Of a stretch of 64,000 bases of DNA, positions 23,521-35,521 are shown in pieces. The stretch covers positions 347,730 through 411,729 of the forward strand of contig LSRX01000596.1 in assembly GCA_001939145.1 (NCBI GenBank). Direction: 5' to 3'. This DNA is from Symbiodinium microadriaticum (lineage: Eukaryota; Sar; Dinophyceae; Suessiales; Symbiodiniaceae). Within the stretch, counting starts at the first letter, position 1; each line of letters begins with the position of its first letter. The position numbers were made by a program, and so were the translations under genes. The notes beneath the pieces were generated by a model, which ran no database searches, was not told where the DNA came from, and was given only the letters and a program-made list of their open reading frames with translations.

Positions 23521-24330
23521 GTTGAAAGGCTGACCGTCAGGTGCCAAAGACATCCCCGAGAGCAGAGTGGGCCAAGACCTTCAAATCGCTGTGCGTGCTT
23601 GCGCGCCCCTTGCGCGCAGCTTGCGTGCGCCTTTCGCCAAGTTCGGCCTGTGTGTTGAAATTTTGGAGTGGTACTACGTACTTACCAAGCAGCTGTTGTG
23701 TGACAGTCTTTGTTAAATGTCCGTACTATGCAGACCCGGACGTCCTTAGCTTTAGACCTTGCGCTTCCCTTGGTCCGCGCTTGCGCGCACCTTGCACGCG
23801 CGGCCTTTTGGCCTCCTTTATCATGTTAAGATTCAGCGCCTGATACAAAACAAAGCAAGGGTTTTCCGCCGCAGCTCAAATAACAGATCCGGCCGAGCTG
23901 CACAAGTCGCCTGGCCCTGCAACCTGATAGAAGTGAAGAAGATATCGCCAGACGCTGCGATCTTGGTTAGCTGTGCAGCTACGGGATGTGCTGCTTCTCG
24001 CAGATTCTAGCATACTAAGCAGACCATCACGAAGCGACTTACATGAACAAGCCTTGACACTTCTTGCTCCTGTGGCCTGGTTCGGGCTTCAAAAGCCTAC
24101 ATGTCTTGCATGATCCATGAGGCGGAGCCCAAACTCAAAGCCATGCAAAGAGCCAGCTGCAATGCAAACCCTAACGCAAACCCGAAACCATAGACTCACA
24201 AGCCAAACGCACCAAATTCAAAGCGGGTGGCCCAAGGTGGCGTGCCGCTCAGATCAGTGTGCTGGCCGGTGGAAAGGCTGAAGATGGAGGCGAGTACAGG
24301 TACAATCTGGTGGCACTCCTGCACAAGAAG
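23521..24330. other. Stretch without a convincing gene
   Basis: It contains two further copies of the CGCGC-rich short motif (near 23595-23630 and 23770-23805). No supported exon was found. Confidence 0.3.
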
Positions 24331-24331
24331 A

Positions 24332-26431
24332 TCATGAACCCAGACAACCTACTGTGATAAGCACGATAAGATCGAAGGGCTGCTGGCAACGCTGATGAGC
24401 ATGGCGATGATGATCATGCTGACTCTGGCAATCAACATGAGACTTGTGGAGGCTGTGCAGACAGCGTATGACAGCACTACATGCGATCAACAACATCATG
24501 AACACAGACGAGCATGACGCAGTGAATAGTTGCCAGAACCAAGCACGAGTGATACTGATCATCACCATCTCTAAGCTGAGTTGCCCCCAGGCATGTCTTC
24601 ATGCCACCCATAATCGCTAAGTCGGCTCTTCTGAAACTTGCTGCGATTCTTTATGACAACGGCATTATCAAAATGTCCCGGTCTGTTGCGACAAGCCTCT
24701 GCAGAACTTGCATCACAAGTTTGGAAACCACCCCAAACTGGCGGACCTCCTGCCACATGACCAGTCCCAGGAGAGTGTAGCTTGGCCATCTTACGAGCAA
24801 GGCACGGAAAATTTGCCCAGGTACCGGCGGGCCTCTGGTTGGAGTTTCCCGATCACCCTGCCCAGAAAGCTTACAGAAACATCAAAGCAGTGACGCACCC
24901 GGGCATCGGCTGTCAGTTTGCCATGGAGGTGTGTGCTGAGCATGCTGAGCCTGGCCAATAAATCCTGGCTGTGTGGCGACTCAACCTTGGCTTCCCAGCT
25001 TAAGCCATCTTATATAAGCCCAAAGCACAGAACGAAAACCCTCCCAAGGTCAGATTCTGCCAGTGCGGGCCGGCGAGCGCCATCGCAGGAAAAGCGGACT
25101 TTGAAGGTTACCTGGCCCGAGGTCTGAAACGCCGGTGCTGCCCAGACCGCCTGAAAGGCCACCACTGCCTTGGCCGCACAACGAGAAGCCTTAACCCTCG
25201 AAATATGCGACAGTTTTCGGACCGGTTGCAAAACCTTCCTCGTTTGTCATCTCTAGCGCGTCCGGGGCGAGCTCGACCACAGCGTCGCCTGCCAGGCAAG
25301 TGATGCTCCAGCGACGTTCCAATTCTCACCTCCCCCACGTCGTCGAGATGCTGCCGCAACTGCGGCCCCGGATTGCTGTTGAGGACCAACTTGTCCGGTT
25401 CCGGCTTAGGACACAGAGGTTTCGTAGCTTAGGTGAGCTTCACACGGTCGCACACATCGTGAGTCGTTGCGCCTGAAGGAATTACTCGGCAAGTGCGTGC
25501 CGACGTTTTTGGTTCTATAGCTGTGCTTGCTGAGGTGTTCAGTCTGTGCACGGGCTGACATACTGCATTTAGACAGCACGATGTTCAACTACCCGTCGAA
25601 TTTATCTTCTCGAATTTTTTTTGTGTCGAAGGATGTCGGCCGGCCAAAAACCTCTGAAGCACTAGAGGCAGTAGCGCATATCAGCGATTCCTCGGCTGCA
25701 AATAGCGCCCTTCCACTCTTCGCATCTCCTTGCCTTGGCCTTGGCCTTTGCTTTGCAAGCATTAGGTCCATTAGGTGACTGTCAAAACCGTTGCCCATGC
25801 CCGCACCGGAGCTATGCGCAGAGCATGCGGACGGAAAGCCTGGGCCGCCTTACACGAAGAGTCTCCAGTTTTGGAGGGCCAAACTGGCTCAAAGAAAACC
25901 TAAATGCCTACATCCCACATCATGCTACGATGAATGCTGATGACATGAATGAGACAGTCCTATGCTGATGAACATGCGGAAACAGCTCTTGGAACCAACG
26001 CTACGATTCAGAACCCAGCAGCTTCAGAACCTTACCGAAGGCCAGCTGCAGCTAGCGAAACATTGTGTTAGCAAAAATGCGTGCTACTGCTCCGCCTTGT
26101 GAATCAAACGAACACATCAGAGCAGCCTGCATCATTCTGCACGTTGAGAGACTTTCCCGCCACGCCATTCCTGGGCATGGCGACTCGCGCTTCAGTCATC
26201 GCGGGCTGCCATGGAGTTGAGGCACGACGCATACTTCACCAGCTCTGCAATATTGCAAGACCGAACGTAAACGCAGCGCAAAGCCAATGCAAGGGCAGGT
26301 GTCCCGTTGGCGTCAAGCACACGGACCACTGCCAAAAATGTGTCCGTTCCATTCGCGGCCGGCTCCACACCGTAGCCTGAGCCGCAATGCAAAGCGATCG
26401 CACGTTTGCTTCTCATGTGCGTAATGATCAC
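24332..26431 (-). CDS. Exons of a beta-rich ectodomain/membrane protein (fragmentary)
   Basis: Coding-like minus-strand patches resemble the ectodomain of the 9-18 kb gene. 26400-26230 has the strand-turn-strand repeat LAVVRVLDANGTPALALAL. About 25160-25060 has TSGQVTFKVRFSCDGARRP. 24568-24332 is hydrophobic (FMMLLIACSAVI; LIVLITVGCL) and may be membrane-spanning. A Cys-rich patch near 26.7 kb could be an N-terminal domain. No complete splice chain was built, so this is a region call, not a gene model. It may be a paralogue, or a continuation of the gene upstream. Confidence 0.3.
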
Positions 26432-27299
26432 AACTTCTCAATGGCGTGGACAGGCAATTTTAGTCATCATGCTTTGTTTGCCCCCAAAGGCGCCATGTCA
26501 TCAACATGAGTCTGCTTGCGAGCTGGAGAAACCTCCCGATTTCTGGTCCTAAACCACGTGCATCACAGGACTTTCCTGCCACCACATGGCTGTTCCTCGA
26601 TGTTCGCTGTTTTGCAAGCAAAGCTTCGCCCCAGCTCCGCGTCTTTGCGGATGAAGCGCTGGATCCTTGCGCACAGTCCAGGGCAGCCACATGAGCTCAC
26701 AAAGCCGTTGCCGACCCTTGGACTTGCAACCGCAAACTGCTTGTGCGCAGACAAGTCCTGATTTGCGCGACCGTCGTGACAACCTGCATTCTGAAAACAG
26801 TCCGCAAGCATCTCTGCCGCCCGATTTGGCCCTGCTACATAACACTCTCCGCTTTCGAAGTGGCAGGCACACTTAATTAGCTGCGCAAAATGAAGCCCAA
26901 TTCGGCAAGTGACACATTTCCCAATCTTGTGGTGGTGGAAACCTACTCAGGAAAACAACCGGAGCTGCAAGCCTTGGTAAGTCCTCCCAACCGAAACACC
27001 GTCATACGCCTCCGTGATGTAACCACCGGAATTCACGCTCCAGGCATGTGATTCCTCATGCATCTCTGTGCGGCTGAGCAATCACGCCGTCTCTCTGCTA
27101 GCGCTCTGGTGACGTTGCACGGCGCATTGCCACGTTTGCGTGCGAATCGAACAGTGCGTCCTGCATCTTTCCATCGCAGTTGAAGTCGATCGAGTAGTGC
27201 CAGCTAGGCAGAGCCTAGTCAGGCGACTCACTTTCTGCAGCAGCCTACAAGTACCTGCATATCCTACAGCACGCGCTCAACACTGTGCGCAAAAGAGAC

Positions 27300-30200
27300 A
27301 ACGGCTTAGACAGGGAAAAGGTCAAGCAGCTGCAAGTGTTACATGGACTGCGGTGCAACATGCTAGCCGCGGCATGATATTCGGCAAGTCGGCGTTGCTT
27401 TCTGAACTCAGAACGAGTTGCCCAACTGCCGTCCAAGTCGAGACTTCGAGTGTTTCCATAAGTCGACCTCCGAGAGACAGCTTGGCCTTTACATCGCACA
27501 ACCACCTAAACACGCAGATACTCGACTCCAGACAGACTAGTGTTGGAAAGGCAACAAAGAAGTGGAATACTGCCCGCATCGAAGCTTCATGCACGGGCGA
27601 GTGGCAGCTTGAGCTCACGAAACCTCAAACACATGACTCTTGCTTTTGAGGTCGAGCAATGCGGCAATGACAAGACTAGTGCCAGCATAAGTTGAACGGT
27701 GAAAGGACTGACACATGCAGCTGACAATACTGAAGCAAGCTGCTGCGCCATCCCACTGGCATCTGTTACGGCTTCCGCGTTCAATAGCTCCTCGCCAACG
27801 GGACAGACACTTCTGGTCCCTGAAACTGTTTGCTCTTGGGCTGAAGCATCCCTTCAAAAGCACGATGGCGGGCCTTCCCCTTGAAACCTTTGAGTTTGCG
27901 GCGAAACCAGTTGGGATTCCGCAGCGATCCCTCCATCGACAACAGGGCCTGGGGGCAAGCCACAGTTTGCAGTCCAGTGGCATATGCTGGCATGTCGAAG
28001 ACTGGCGAGCACTGTGGGATCCCGCACATGCGGAATTCACAAGCAGCCTTGACCGAACAAACATGATAAAACTGCCCAGGCACGTAGCATCTCACCTTGG
28101 CACACGTTAAATCAGCGATTAGGTGAACATGTACAAGGAGGAAGCTGCCAAGCAGCCCCTGGCACAGGCTGCCCGTTTTCATCTCGCACCGCTACCACCG
28201 GTTGTGGCTGGAATCTGCAGCAGGAGCAAGCTTTGTCGGTCACGTCTCGACTTCTCTCCACTGTCGACATGCTACTCAATCTACATTGGCACCTGAGTTT
28301 TGACGTCCCAGCTTCCCACCTTCCTCTTGGAGGCTGGGCCTAATCCTGGTCTAGAGATACTTGCGCAGGTGCCGATCCCGACTGCTGCTTGAGGCGTAAC
28401 GACCGGTATGAAAAGGGTATGAAACCCATGGGACAAAGTGGCCAAGTACAGATGCAGATTCGATCACTCGTAATGCATGCCACGTGCTGTCCATGCTGCA
28501 AAGATGCGGAACTCCTTCCGTCACGACTAACGGGACCCTTAGATTCGCTTGAATGTTGCGTACTTGCACACTTTCCAAACAAAAGCTCGGGAGGAAAAAG
28601 ATCAGACATGGGATCTAATTGCTGATGTCAAGCGTCTTCGTTGAAACCTGGCGAAACTACGAAGGTCGAGATGCCCGCGCTCCAAACTACTTCCCCAAAA
28701 CAAAGGCATACAGGCCTGCACAGAAGAAACCCTTGGTGACAGAGAGATTGGGTAGCGGAACTTCTGGACCGGCAGAGGATAGAGGTTCCTGCAAAATGTC
28801 CAATTTTTGTTTACGCGCTCGGACAGGTCTGGAAGCATGCATCGCATCGTTTTCCTTGGAGAATAGACGGGGTCATTCCAGGGACTGAACACGAGCGCAC
28901 TGTCAGAGAACACGATGTTCACGTGGTCCACCTGCAAAGAGCAGTTGCCAGGCTTTTCCCGATGCATCCAGAGTGCAGCAACAGCAGTGCATCCTAGGCG
29001 CGCTGGTGCTGTTTACACCCAGGCATGTGAATCTTGCCTGAAGGGGGCGGTGTCCAGGCATCCTAGCTACTGGTACCTAGCTAAACCGCTGGATTCTGAG
29101 CCCGCAGCGATGCCACTTGCATCTGAAGGCTCCGACTCGGGGCAATTCCTTTTTTGTGCATTGGTGCTGATGGAAAAATTCTCGCACAAATGAACAACCG
29201 ATGGTCAAAACGCTAAGAACAGCAGCATAAACTGCGCACTTGGTGGGCTAATGACGACCAACGCATGTGCCGGTGAGTAGCTACATGCCTGCACGTTCAT
29301 ACTACCTTCACCTCTGTCTGCCCCGAGCCTTGCGCCGCGCACGTGCAGCTTCCGGTGCGATGACTTAGATTTAGATCTTTCGACACTGTGGAAAGCGAGG
29401 ATGTCAGCGCTGCCGACCCGGCTTTACATACCAACCCGGTGCTTCTGAACCCACCCCAGTCGCTGAATCGCTGCACCGAGCAAAGGAATAGTGTTCGAAG
29501 ACGCTTCCGAAATCGACAACATCATACAGAATTTTGTATCGCGGGTATGCGGTTTTTCCTTCCTCCGACACTGCAGCGATTCCCCTCCTGCACTATCTTT
29601 CACTGCATTCACTGCTACCCGCTGCCAGCCCGCGCACCAGGCGCTGAAAGCACAACCCGTCATCACGGTTGAAAGACCGTATTTCCGATGAGAACACATC
29701 CGCTCGAGGAAACTACTACATGCGCATCTTCTTGCTAGTTGCCCGGGTACGAAATAGCACAACCATGCACAACCCTTCTGCCAATCCTTCAGCCCATCGC
29801 TAAAATATCGCATATTTCGAAGTCTTCGATCCTGTCTGTTGCGCGACCTACTGCTCCACCAGCCTTCAATCGAGAAGGCTTGGCACTGAAACCCTGGAAG
29901 ATTTCGGAAGCTGAGGGCGCATGAAAGCCCTCCGAAGAGAGTAATGTTTCCGAGAAAACCAAGGCAGTAGGGTGGTAAACCCCCGCCCACTCCCATGCGT
30001 CATATCGCTGACCCAGGTCAACAGAGCACACTGTCATCGCCGAGCGTCAGCTCCACCACCTGTCGAGGCAAGTGGAGTCAGCCACCCCACGATGCTAATT
30101 AAATATATAGTTATTTTAATGTAATACTATATAACATAACATAAAAAATATAAAATAAAATAATGGAATAGAAGAGAAGAGAAGAGAAGAGAAGAGAAGA

Positions 30201-32072
30201 GAAGAGAAGAGAGTAGAAGAGAGTAGAATAGAGTAGAATAGAGTAGAATAGAGTAGAATAGAGTAGAGTAGAGTAGAGTAGAGTAGAGTAGAATAGAATA
30301 GAACAGTAGAGTAGAGCAGAGCAGAGCAGAGCAGAGCAGAGAATAGAATAGAATAGAATATAGTATTTTTAAAAAAATAATATAAAAAAAATAGTACAAT
30401 ATAATATGGCACTCTGGTGGCGCCTTCTGCCCTCGTCTTTCGTACTGCTCCACACGAGACGCATCCCCGTCCGGCGGCCACCCGGGATCGGGGTTCGCAA
30501 AGGCCACGATCTCAGATCCCAGATCCCAAGTCCCGGAAGGTGGTAGCACTGGCCAGTCCGAGGGCTTCAATGGCCAGTCTGAGGGCTTGGCCCTGCGACC
30601 TGGGGCTGGCAGCCCGTTCATGTCGCGAAGGAGCAGCGTCGGCTGCCAGGGGAACGGGTCTCCGACCTGGCCAGGCGCACGGGCCAGGCGCACGGGCTGC
30701 GGCCCCCGGTCCATTCGGTAAAGCCTTGACGCCGGTGGGCGGAACGACGGGGTCAAGCTCCGGCCTCGAGTTCAGCAGCCACTGGGAGGCCCTACGGCAA
30801 GGCCAAGAGATGCCAACCATGGCACGTGCTCAGGTTCACCACCTCGATGCTCGCAACAGGCGTGGAGACCAACACGGAAGAGCCCTGACAGGCAAAAAAA
30901 GAGAGACATCTGCTCACCGTTCCTCGGGTGCCAAAAGCCTCGGTAGAATCGAAGCCACCCGCAGATGGCACCAGCGTATACAAACCCGCAGGGCCCATGA
31001 TCGCGAAGTCCGTCAGTGTGACAAGTCCCAAGTCATTGGTTGGACCTCGGCCCATCATGACCGGCTTCAAGAAAATTCGCATGTCACCCTTGGCCACTGT
31101 TGCTGGGGAAACTGCCCGCATTATAGAGAATGTCGTATTTGCAGACCTGCCGGGTGTTTCGTGCGGAAACACATCAGCAAGGAGTCGTCCAACAGGCGCA
31201 CTTGCTGAGGCCCTGGCATGGTGAAGACGTCGCGCATCCAGCGTGCCAACCATGGCATCCATCTGCGCCTGCAAGACGTTTATGTGGGGAACGGAAGCAT
31301 TTCTCTTTCGTTCTGCCCCGCCTTGGAGCACGGAAGTGGCCCGTCACTAACAAAGTTGGAAGCACGCACCTATGAAAGGGGCAGGACCCTTCCGGCAGCA
31401 CTCGCAGTAGCTTCCCATACGACGGGCTACAAGCATTTAGACTTTTGCCAGATCTCTCGACAGTCAGGACAGGCAGTAGCATGCGGTCAAGCGCACCTCC
31501 ACCTGCGCATTGACCATTGGACTCCCTGTGTCATCCACGGCCCAAAGCCTTTGCGATCGATTTGGGAGACTGCCTGTTCCTCGGAAGCCACAGCAGACCG
31601 GCTGGAGATGAGATGCAACAGAGAAAAAAAAAATAAACCCAGCTGAAGGATCCACTTCAGGAGCCCAAGCTTCCGATGAAGAAGCTTCTCATGTCCGTGG
31701 ATAGCTCTCCGGAGACCCAAGCAGTGGGTGGAGGACTTGCAAAACGCACCTTCGGAGAGGCTCCAGTCATGAAACGAAAGTTGGCGAGTGAAGCCGATGG
31801 CTTCGACATGTTTGTGCGTGGGGTGCCCACGTGCTGCAATAGAAGTTTGTATCTTCTGTTATTTGCTGTCGGAGTGGTTCCTCGGCCTTCCTGCTGGCCA
31901 AGGAACAGCCTTCAAACGAGGCTCGGGGGAAGGCACAGTCTTCAGCAGCGCAAACCTTTGGAAAGGAACACTTCAGATTGCAGGGACACACGGAACATGT
32001 CTCCTGTAGCGGGTCGTTGCAGCTAGGTGGCACGAAGAAAACGTATATCAAGGAGAAGGCAACGACATTCAA
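27300..32072 (-). CDS. Second ectodomain plus multi-pass membrane gene (fragmentary), STRA6-like paralogue
   Basis: The order of patches on the minus strand matches a receptor. A hydrophobic, signal-like start lies near 32070 (NVVAFSLIYVFFVPPSC), followed by Cys-rich sequence. Next come beta repeats near 31.55 kb (AVDDTGSPMVNAQVEVRL) and 31.2-30.95 kb (VTLTDFAIMGPAGLYTLVPS). Hydrophobic exons follow near 28.75 kb (SVTKGFFCAGLYAFVLG, with donor GTAGTT), 27.98-27.85 kb (SLRNPNWFRRKLKGFKG), 27.75 kb (SPFTVQLMLALVLSL) and 27.57 kb (FHFFVAFPTLVCLE). The similarity to the 9-18 kb gene is in architecture and repeat style; I cannot align them rigorously. The GAGAA tract at 30.2 kb would be intronic. 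Confidence 0.35.
30169..30360. repeat. (AGAAG)n / (AGAATAGAGT)n tract
   Basis: It begins as pure AGAAG pentamers (30169-30215), changes to AGAATAGAGT decamers and ends in GCAGA and AATAG units. The flanks are A/T-rich (30100-30165, 30358-30405). As with the TATAG tract at 2.6 kb, one side passes straight into GC-rich DNA with long open frames. Confidence 0.92.
30403..30760 (-). other. GC-rich open stretch next to the GAGAA tract
   Basis: A minus-strand frame is open for about 118 codons before entering the repeat. It contains a perfect tandem KPSDWPL/KPSDWPV and runs of Pro/Gly. The DNA holds matching short duplications (AGTCCGAGGGCTTCAATGGCC / AGTCTGAGGGCTTGGC). It may be an exon of the surrounding gene or non-coding GC-rich sequence. 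No acceptor or donor is convincing. Confidence 0.25.
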
Positions 32073-33319
32073 ACAACGAACCTTATCGCATCCACTGAGA
32101 GCTGCAAAGCTTCATGAACTTGCACGGGCATCGGCAGCAAGTCGAGGACTGCTGCTTGCTGCCAGGACTCTCTAACTTTGTCTTCGACAAAGTCACTTAT
32201 CGTGAAAAAGCATACCTGGCCACGCAGTTTTTTAATGTTCAGACTGCGCCGTTTGTGCGCGCGCAAGGGTGGCATAAGGGTGGCCTTCATCCTGGACTCT
32301 GATCGAAAAGGAAAAGCTTCCATGGAATGCAGGACTGGGCCACACTATGAAAAAACAGCTTGAATGCTGATGAAGTTTGCTTTGCAGCTGCTTACCGCCG
32401 GCATGGCCACTAGCACTTGCTGCAAAAGGTGCTGCTTCTGTCGGCGATGCTTAAGTATCCTTATCCGAGACTCAACTCGTCTTTCTGCCACTCGCTCTGG
32501 CATGCAAGTGCCTTGTTCACACCCTGCGGCACATGGTGAGCTCCAAAAGCCTGGACACACTCGGGCACGGTCAGACTGCCACCTCCATGCCTACTGTGAC
32601 AACCGGACTTTGCGGGTGGCATGTCGTCAGTCGAGGACAACCGCAAACACCATTGGCCTGTTGCTTCTGCTTTGGCTCCAGATCATCGGGAGCAACAGCC
32701 ATGGGGCATATTAGCGTCTGAGGCTGCAGAAAGGCTGGCAACCACGTGCAAGGCATCGACACGGCAAGCATGCTGCGCGCACTGCTGTACTGCAGAAGTG
32801 TCTGAGGAACGAACTGTCGTCATTTTTGACTGCAGGTGACCTGGCGCAACGATCGAACCAAAGCGACTGCTGCACAAACAAAGGTAACGCAGGTGCATCA
32901 AAGCACCTCTGCACAAGCAACCTCGCAAGCCTCTCGACCTGGAAACGGTAAGCGGCTCATGAGCCAGCTCCGAAAGTCCGTGAGACTCCTAAACGAGTCT
33001 CCGACCAGTTCTGTTTCCGTGCCTCAGCTTGTCACGAGCCGGTGCCACAGAAAACGCTCAATAACCTCAGGCACCCGCCATCAGCCTGAAGTCCACAGGC
33101 TCGACACTCTGCCTGAAGGAGCCCCAGCGCACCTGAGAGCTCAGGCCAGGGCTTCAGCACAGGGCCTGAGCTCATGAGGCGTGCACTTCTCGGGTCTGCG
33201 TCCTCAAGACAGCATGTGTTACATCGCAGTGCAGTGGGTACAAGAATAAGCTCTCCTGTGCAGGTTCGAAGACACGGTGTGGGTCCGGATCTGTGACATA
33301 CCCCGCATTCAGCCTCGAA

Positions 33320-35521
33320 TCAGCACAGGGGCACAGAGGCAACATGGCAGTGGACTTCTCGAGGCCGCTGCCCATTCTGGCTCAGGTTCGCGTTTGCCCC
33401 ACGATCTCCATGTTGGAAGCAGACGTCCACAGGGTCTGACGAGCTCGAATCCCGCTCTGTCGATGCAGAGCCTGGACGATGCGGGCTGTGTCGCCCGGTG
33501 CCTTTTGCGGGTTTGTCACTGGCATTGAAGCGCGCGGCCTCGGCCATCACGGTCAACATTGTAACATGCCAATTGGGTTTGAAGCTACCCAGGTCCAGGC
33601 CAGTGCTACCTTGCTTCGCGAAGCCTGCCAATGAGTTTAAGCTCCTGAGTCTGTGGGCACGGGCACAATGCAGTTTTTCTGACGCAGCCTTGCACAAAAC
33701 ACAGGCCAGCATAACTGCCAGGTCGTCGATATCTGCCCGTGCTTCGAGAAGAAGCTTGACCTCGTCATACAGAGCAGGCGGCAGCATGAACCGAGCAGGC
33801 GCATGCTCGGCACCAAACGATCGTCTGGGAATCATCAGCAGCTGAACCGACTAACGGCAGGTGGCCAAAAGCATCCGCCGAGGCTGGATGAGCAAGCACA
33901 TGCTGGACCTCTTTAGTGCAGAAAGCGAAGCCAACGCAGACACAAAAATCCAGGAATATCCAAGGCTCCAGCTGCACTTTGGCCGCCCAGAAGCTCCACC
34001 TCAGGAAGCGCTTTGAGGCCTTCGGCTCCCGTCTGCTCCATGCTTCTACTGGAAATACACATCTCCTCCTTCCTCCTCCTTCCTCCCTTGGGTAAGCTGC
34101 GCACATGGTATGTCAGAGATGTCTTGTGGATTCTTGTGGCTGGGGCAGGTATCCGTGCTCTCTCGGCTTACGGGTTCCCGGCTTGCTGCAGGCAGCGGCG
34201 TGCGACATTCACATCGGACCTGGCCACGGCCTGCAGACTCGGACGCCCCCAAATAACTTTTGAGCAGCTTCCTGGAGCGAATTCTGGCGAGACTTGCAAC
34301 ACAAACGCCTCTCCGAAAATGCCTGCCACCGCATCCAGCACTGCGGTCCTTCAAAACACGAAGTGGCGGACCCAGTGCGTTTGTTCCAAGGGTAATTAAG
34401 GTGCAGACTCGCTGGTAAGCCTGTTCCCGAGGCTTTCCGGCTCTATGGTGACAGGCTCGAGCTCGTCCTGATGGAGCACCAGATGCAGCGCATGACCAGA
34501 GCAAGTTCGCGACGCTCCTCTGGCACAGGGAGCTGGACTTCGGAAACCGAAGCGCAGTCGGCCTCCAACAGCGCGCCCGGAGTGGCCCAGAGCCCAGCTT
34601 CGCGGCTTCGCGGCTTCGCGTCGTGCCTCGCCAGGACGGCCCGCTGCTTCGAGGCTCCTGCGCAGCGACTGCGCGAGAGACTTTGTGCGAAGAAGAGGCG
34701 AAGGCCCAGAGGGCCCGGCCTCGCGGTGGCACTGCCGCCCTCTGTGACCTCCCGACACCAGACCTCGCTCGGCGCCCATTTCCTTTAAACCTCCACTGCT
34801 GGGGGCCCGCACGTCTCCGTCGCTGAAGATGAGGCGATCACCGTCTGCCAGTTTGCCCTGAGGCTGACGCTCGCAAGAAGCACAAGGGCAGTTCAGGGCT
34901 CCTGAAACATCTCTCCATCCAGCTCCATGTTGAACCTCTGCTCTCAGCCGTCATGCGCAGCTGAGGCTCTCGAATGCCAAGCCCGGCGCGCAACATCGCT
35001 CGTGGCTTGGATGTAGGTCTGCAGTCCACTTTGCCAGCGAATTTCCTCCAGGCATGGCAGGCTTGCGGATTTGCGAGCTGCCCGAACCTTTGCTTGAACA
35101 CCTTCCGTCAAATGCAGGCATTGAGGAAGCGCGTATTGCAGTCAAGCTGCTCCAGCTTTGATGGTGCAGCATCCAGACCTCAGCTTTCGCAGCCAATGGT
35201 GCCTGCGACATGACAACCCCAGGGCAGCCACGAATAGTTCCAAACGCCATCGAACTCAAAAGGCCGAGTCTGACTCGAAACATCCTCGCACACTGCCGCA
35301 AGTTGCTCTGCCTTCTTTAAATAAATGCCCCCCCATCTGAGATCATCTGCCCCTGCATTCAGCCTTCCCAAATTTTTCTCGAAACCTTGGGTCCGACGAT
35401 TCTTGCAGGGCAAGCCTGCTGCTACGCCGCTACGCTGCAGCCGATGTAGTGAAGAGGGCGTGTTCGAAGCTCTGGGCCGCAGCCGTTTCTGAACATGCTC
35501 CACATCTTTTACTGGAACCAA
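33320..35521 (-). other. Scattered coding-like minus-strand exons, gene not resolved
   Basis: Patches with coding composition are 33835-33400 (MLPPALYDEVKLLLEARADI, then a Ser-rich tail), 34000-33880 (hydrophobic LEPWIFLDFCVCVGFAFC), 34760-34600 (LRTKSLAQSLRRSLEAAG), 35101-34960 (basic, RFGQLANPQACHAWRKFAG) and 35400-35180 (GVWNYSWLPWGCHVAG). They could form one gene, but I could not connect the phases. No family was recognised. Confidence 0.25.

Noticed and set aside
26370-26390. ACCGTAGCCTGAGCC as a spliced-leader copy
   Set aside because: Only the first eight or nine bases match; the central TTTTGG part is absent.
30417-31208. 263-codon plus-strand frame
   Set aside because: The composition is mixed, and the minus strand over 30.95-31.2 kb shows a better beta-domain exon. 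No plus-strand neighbours support it.
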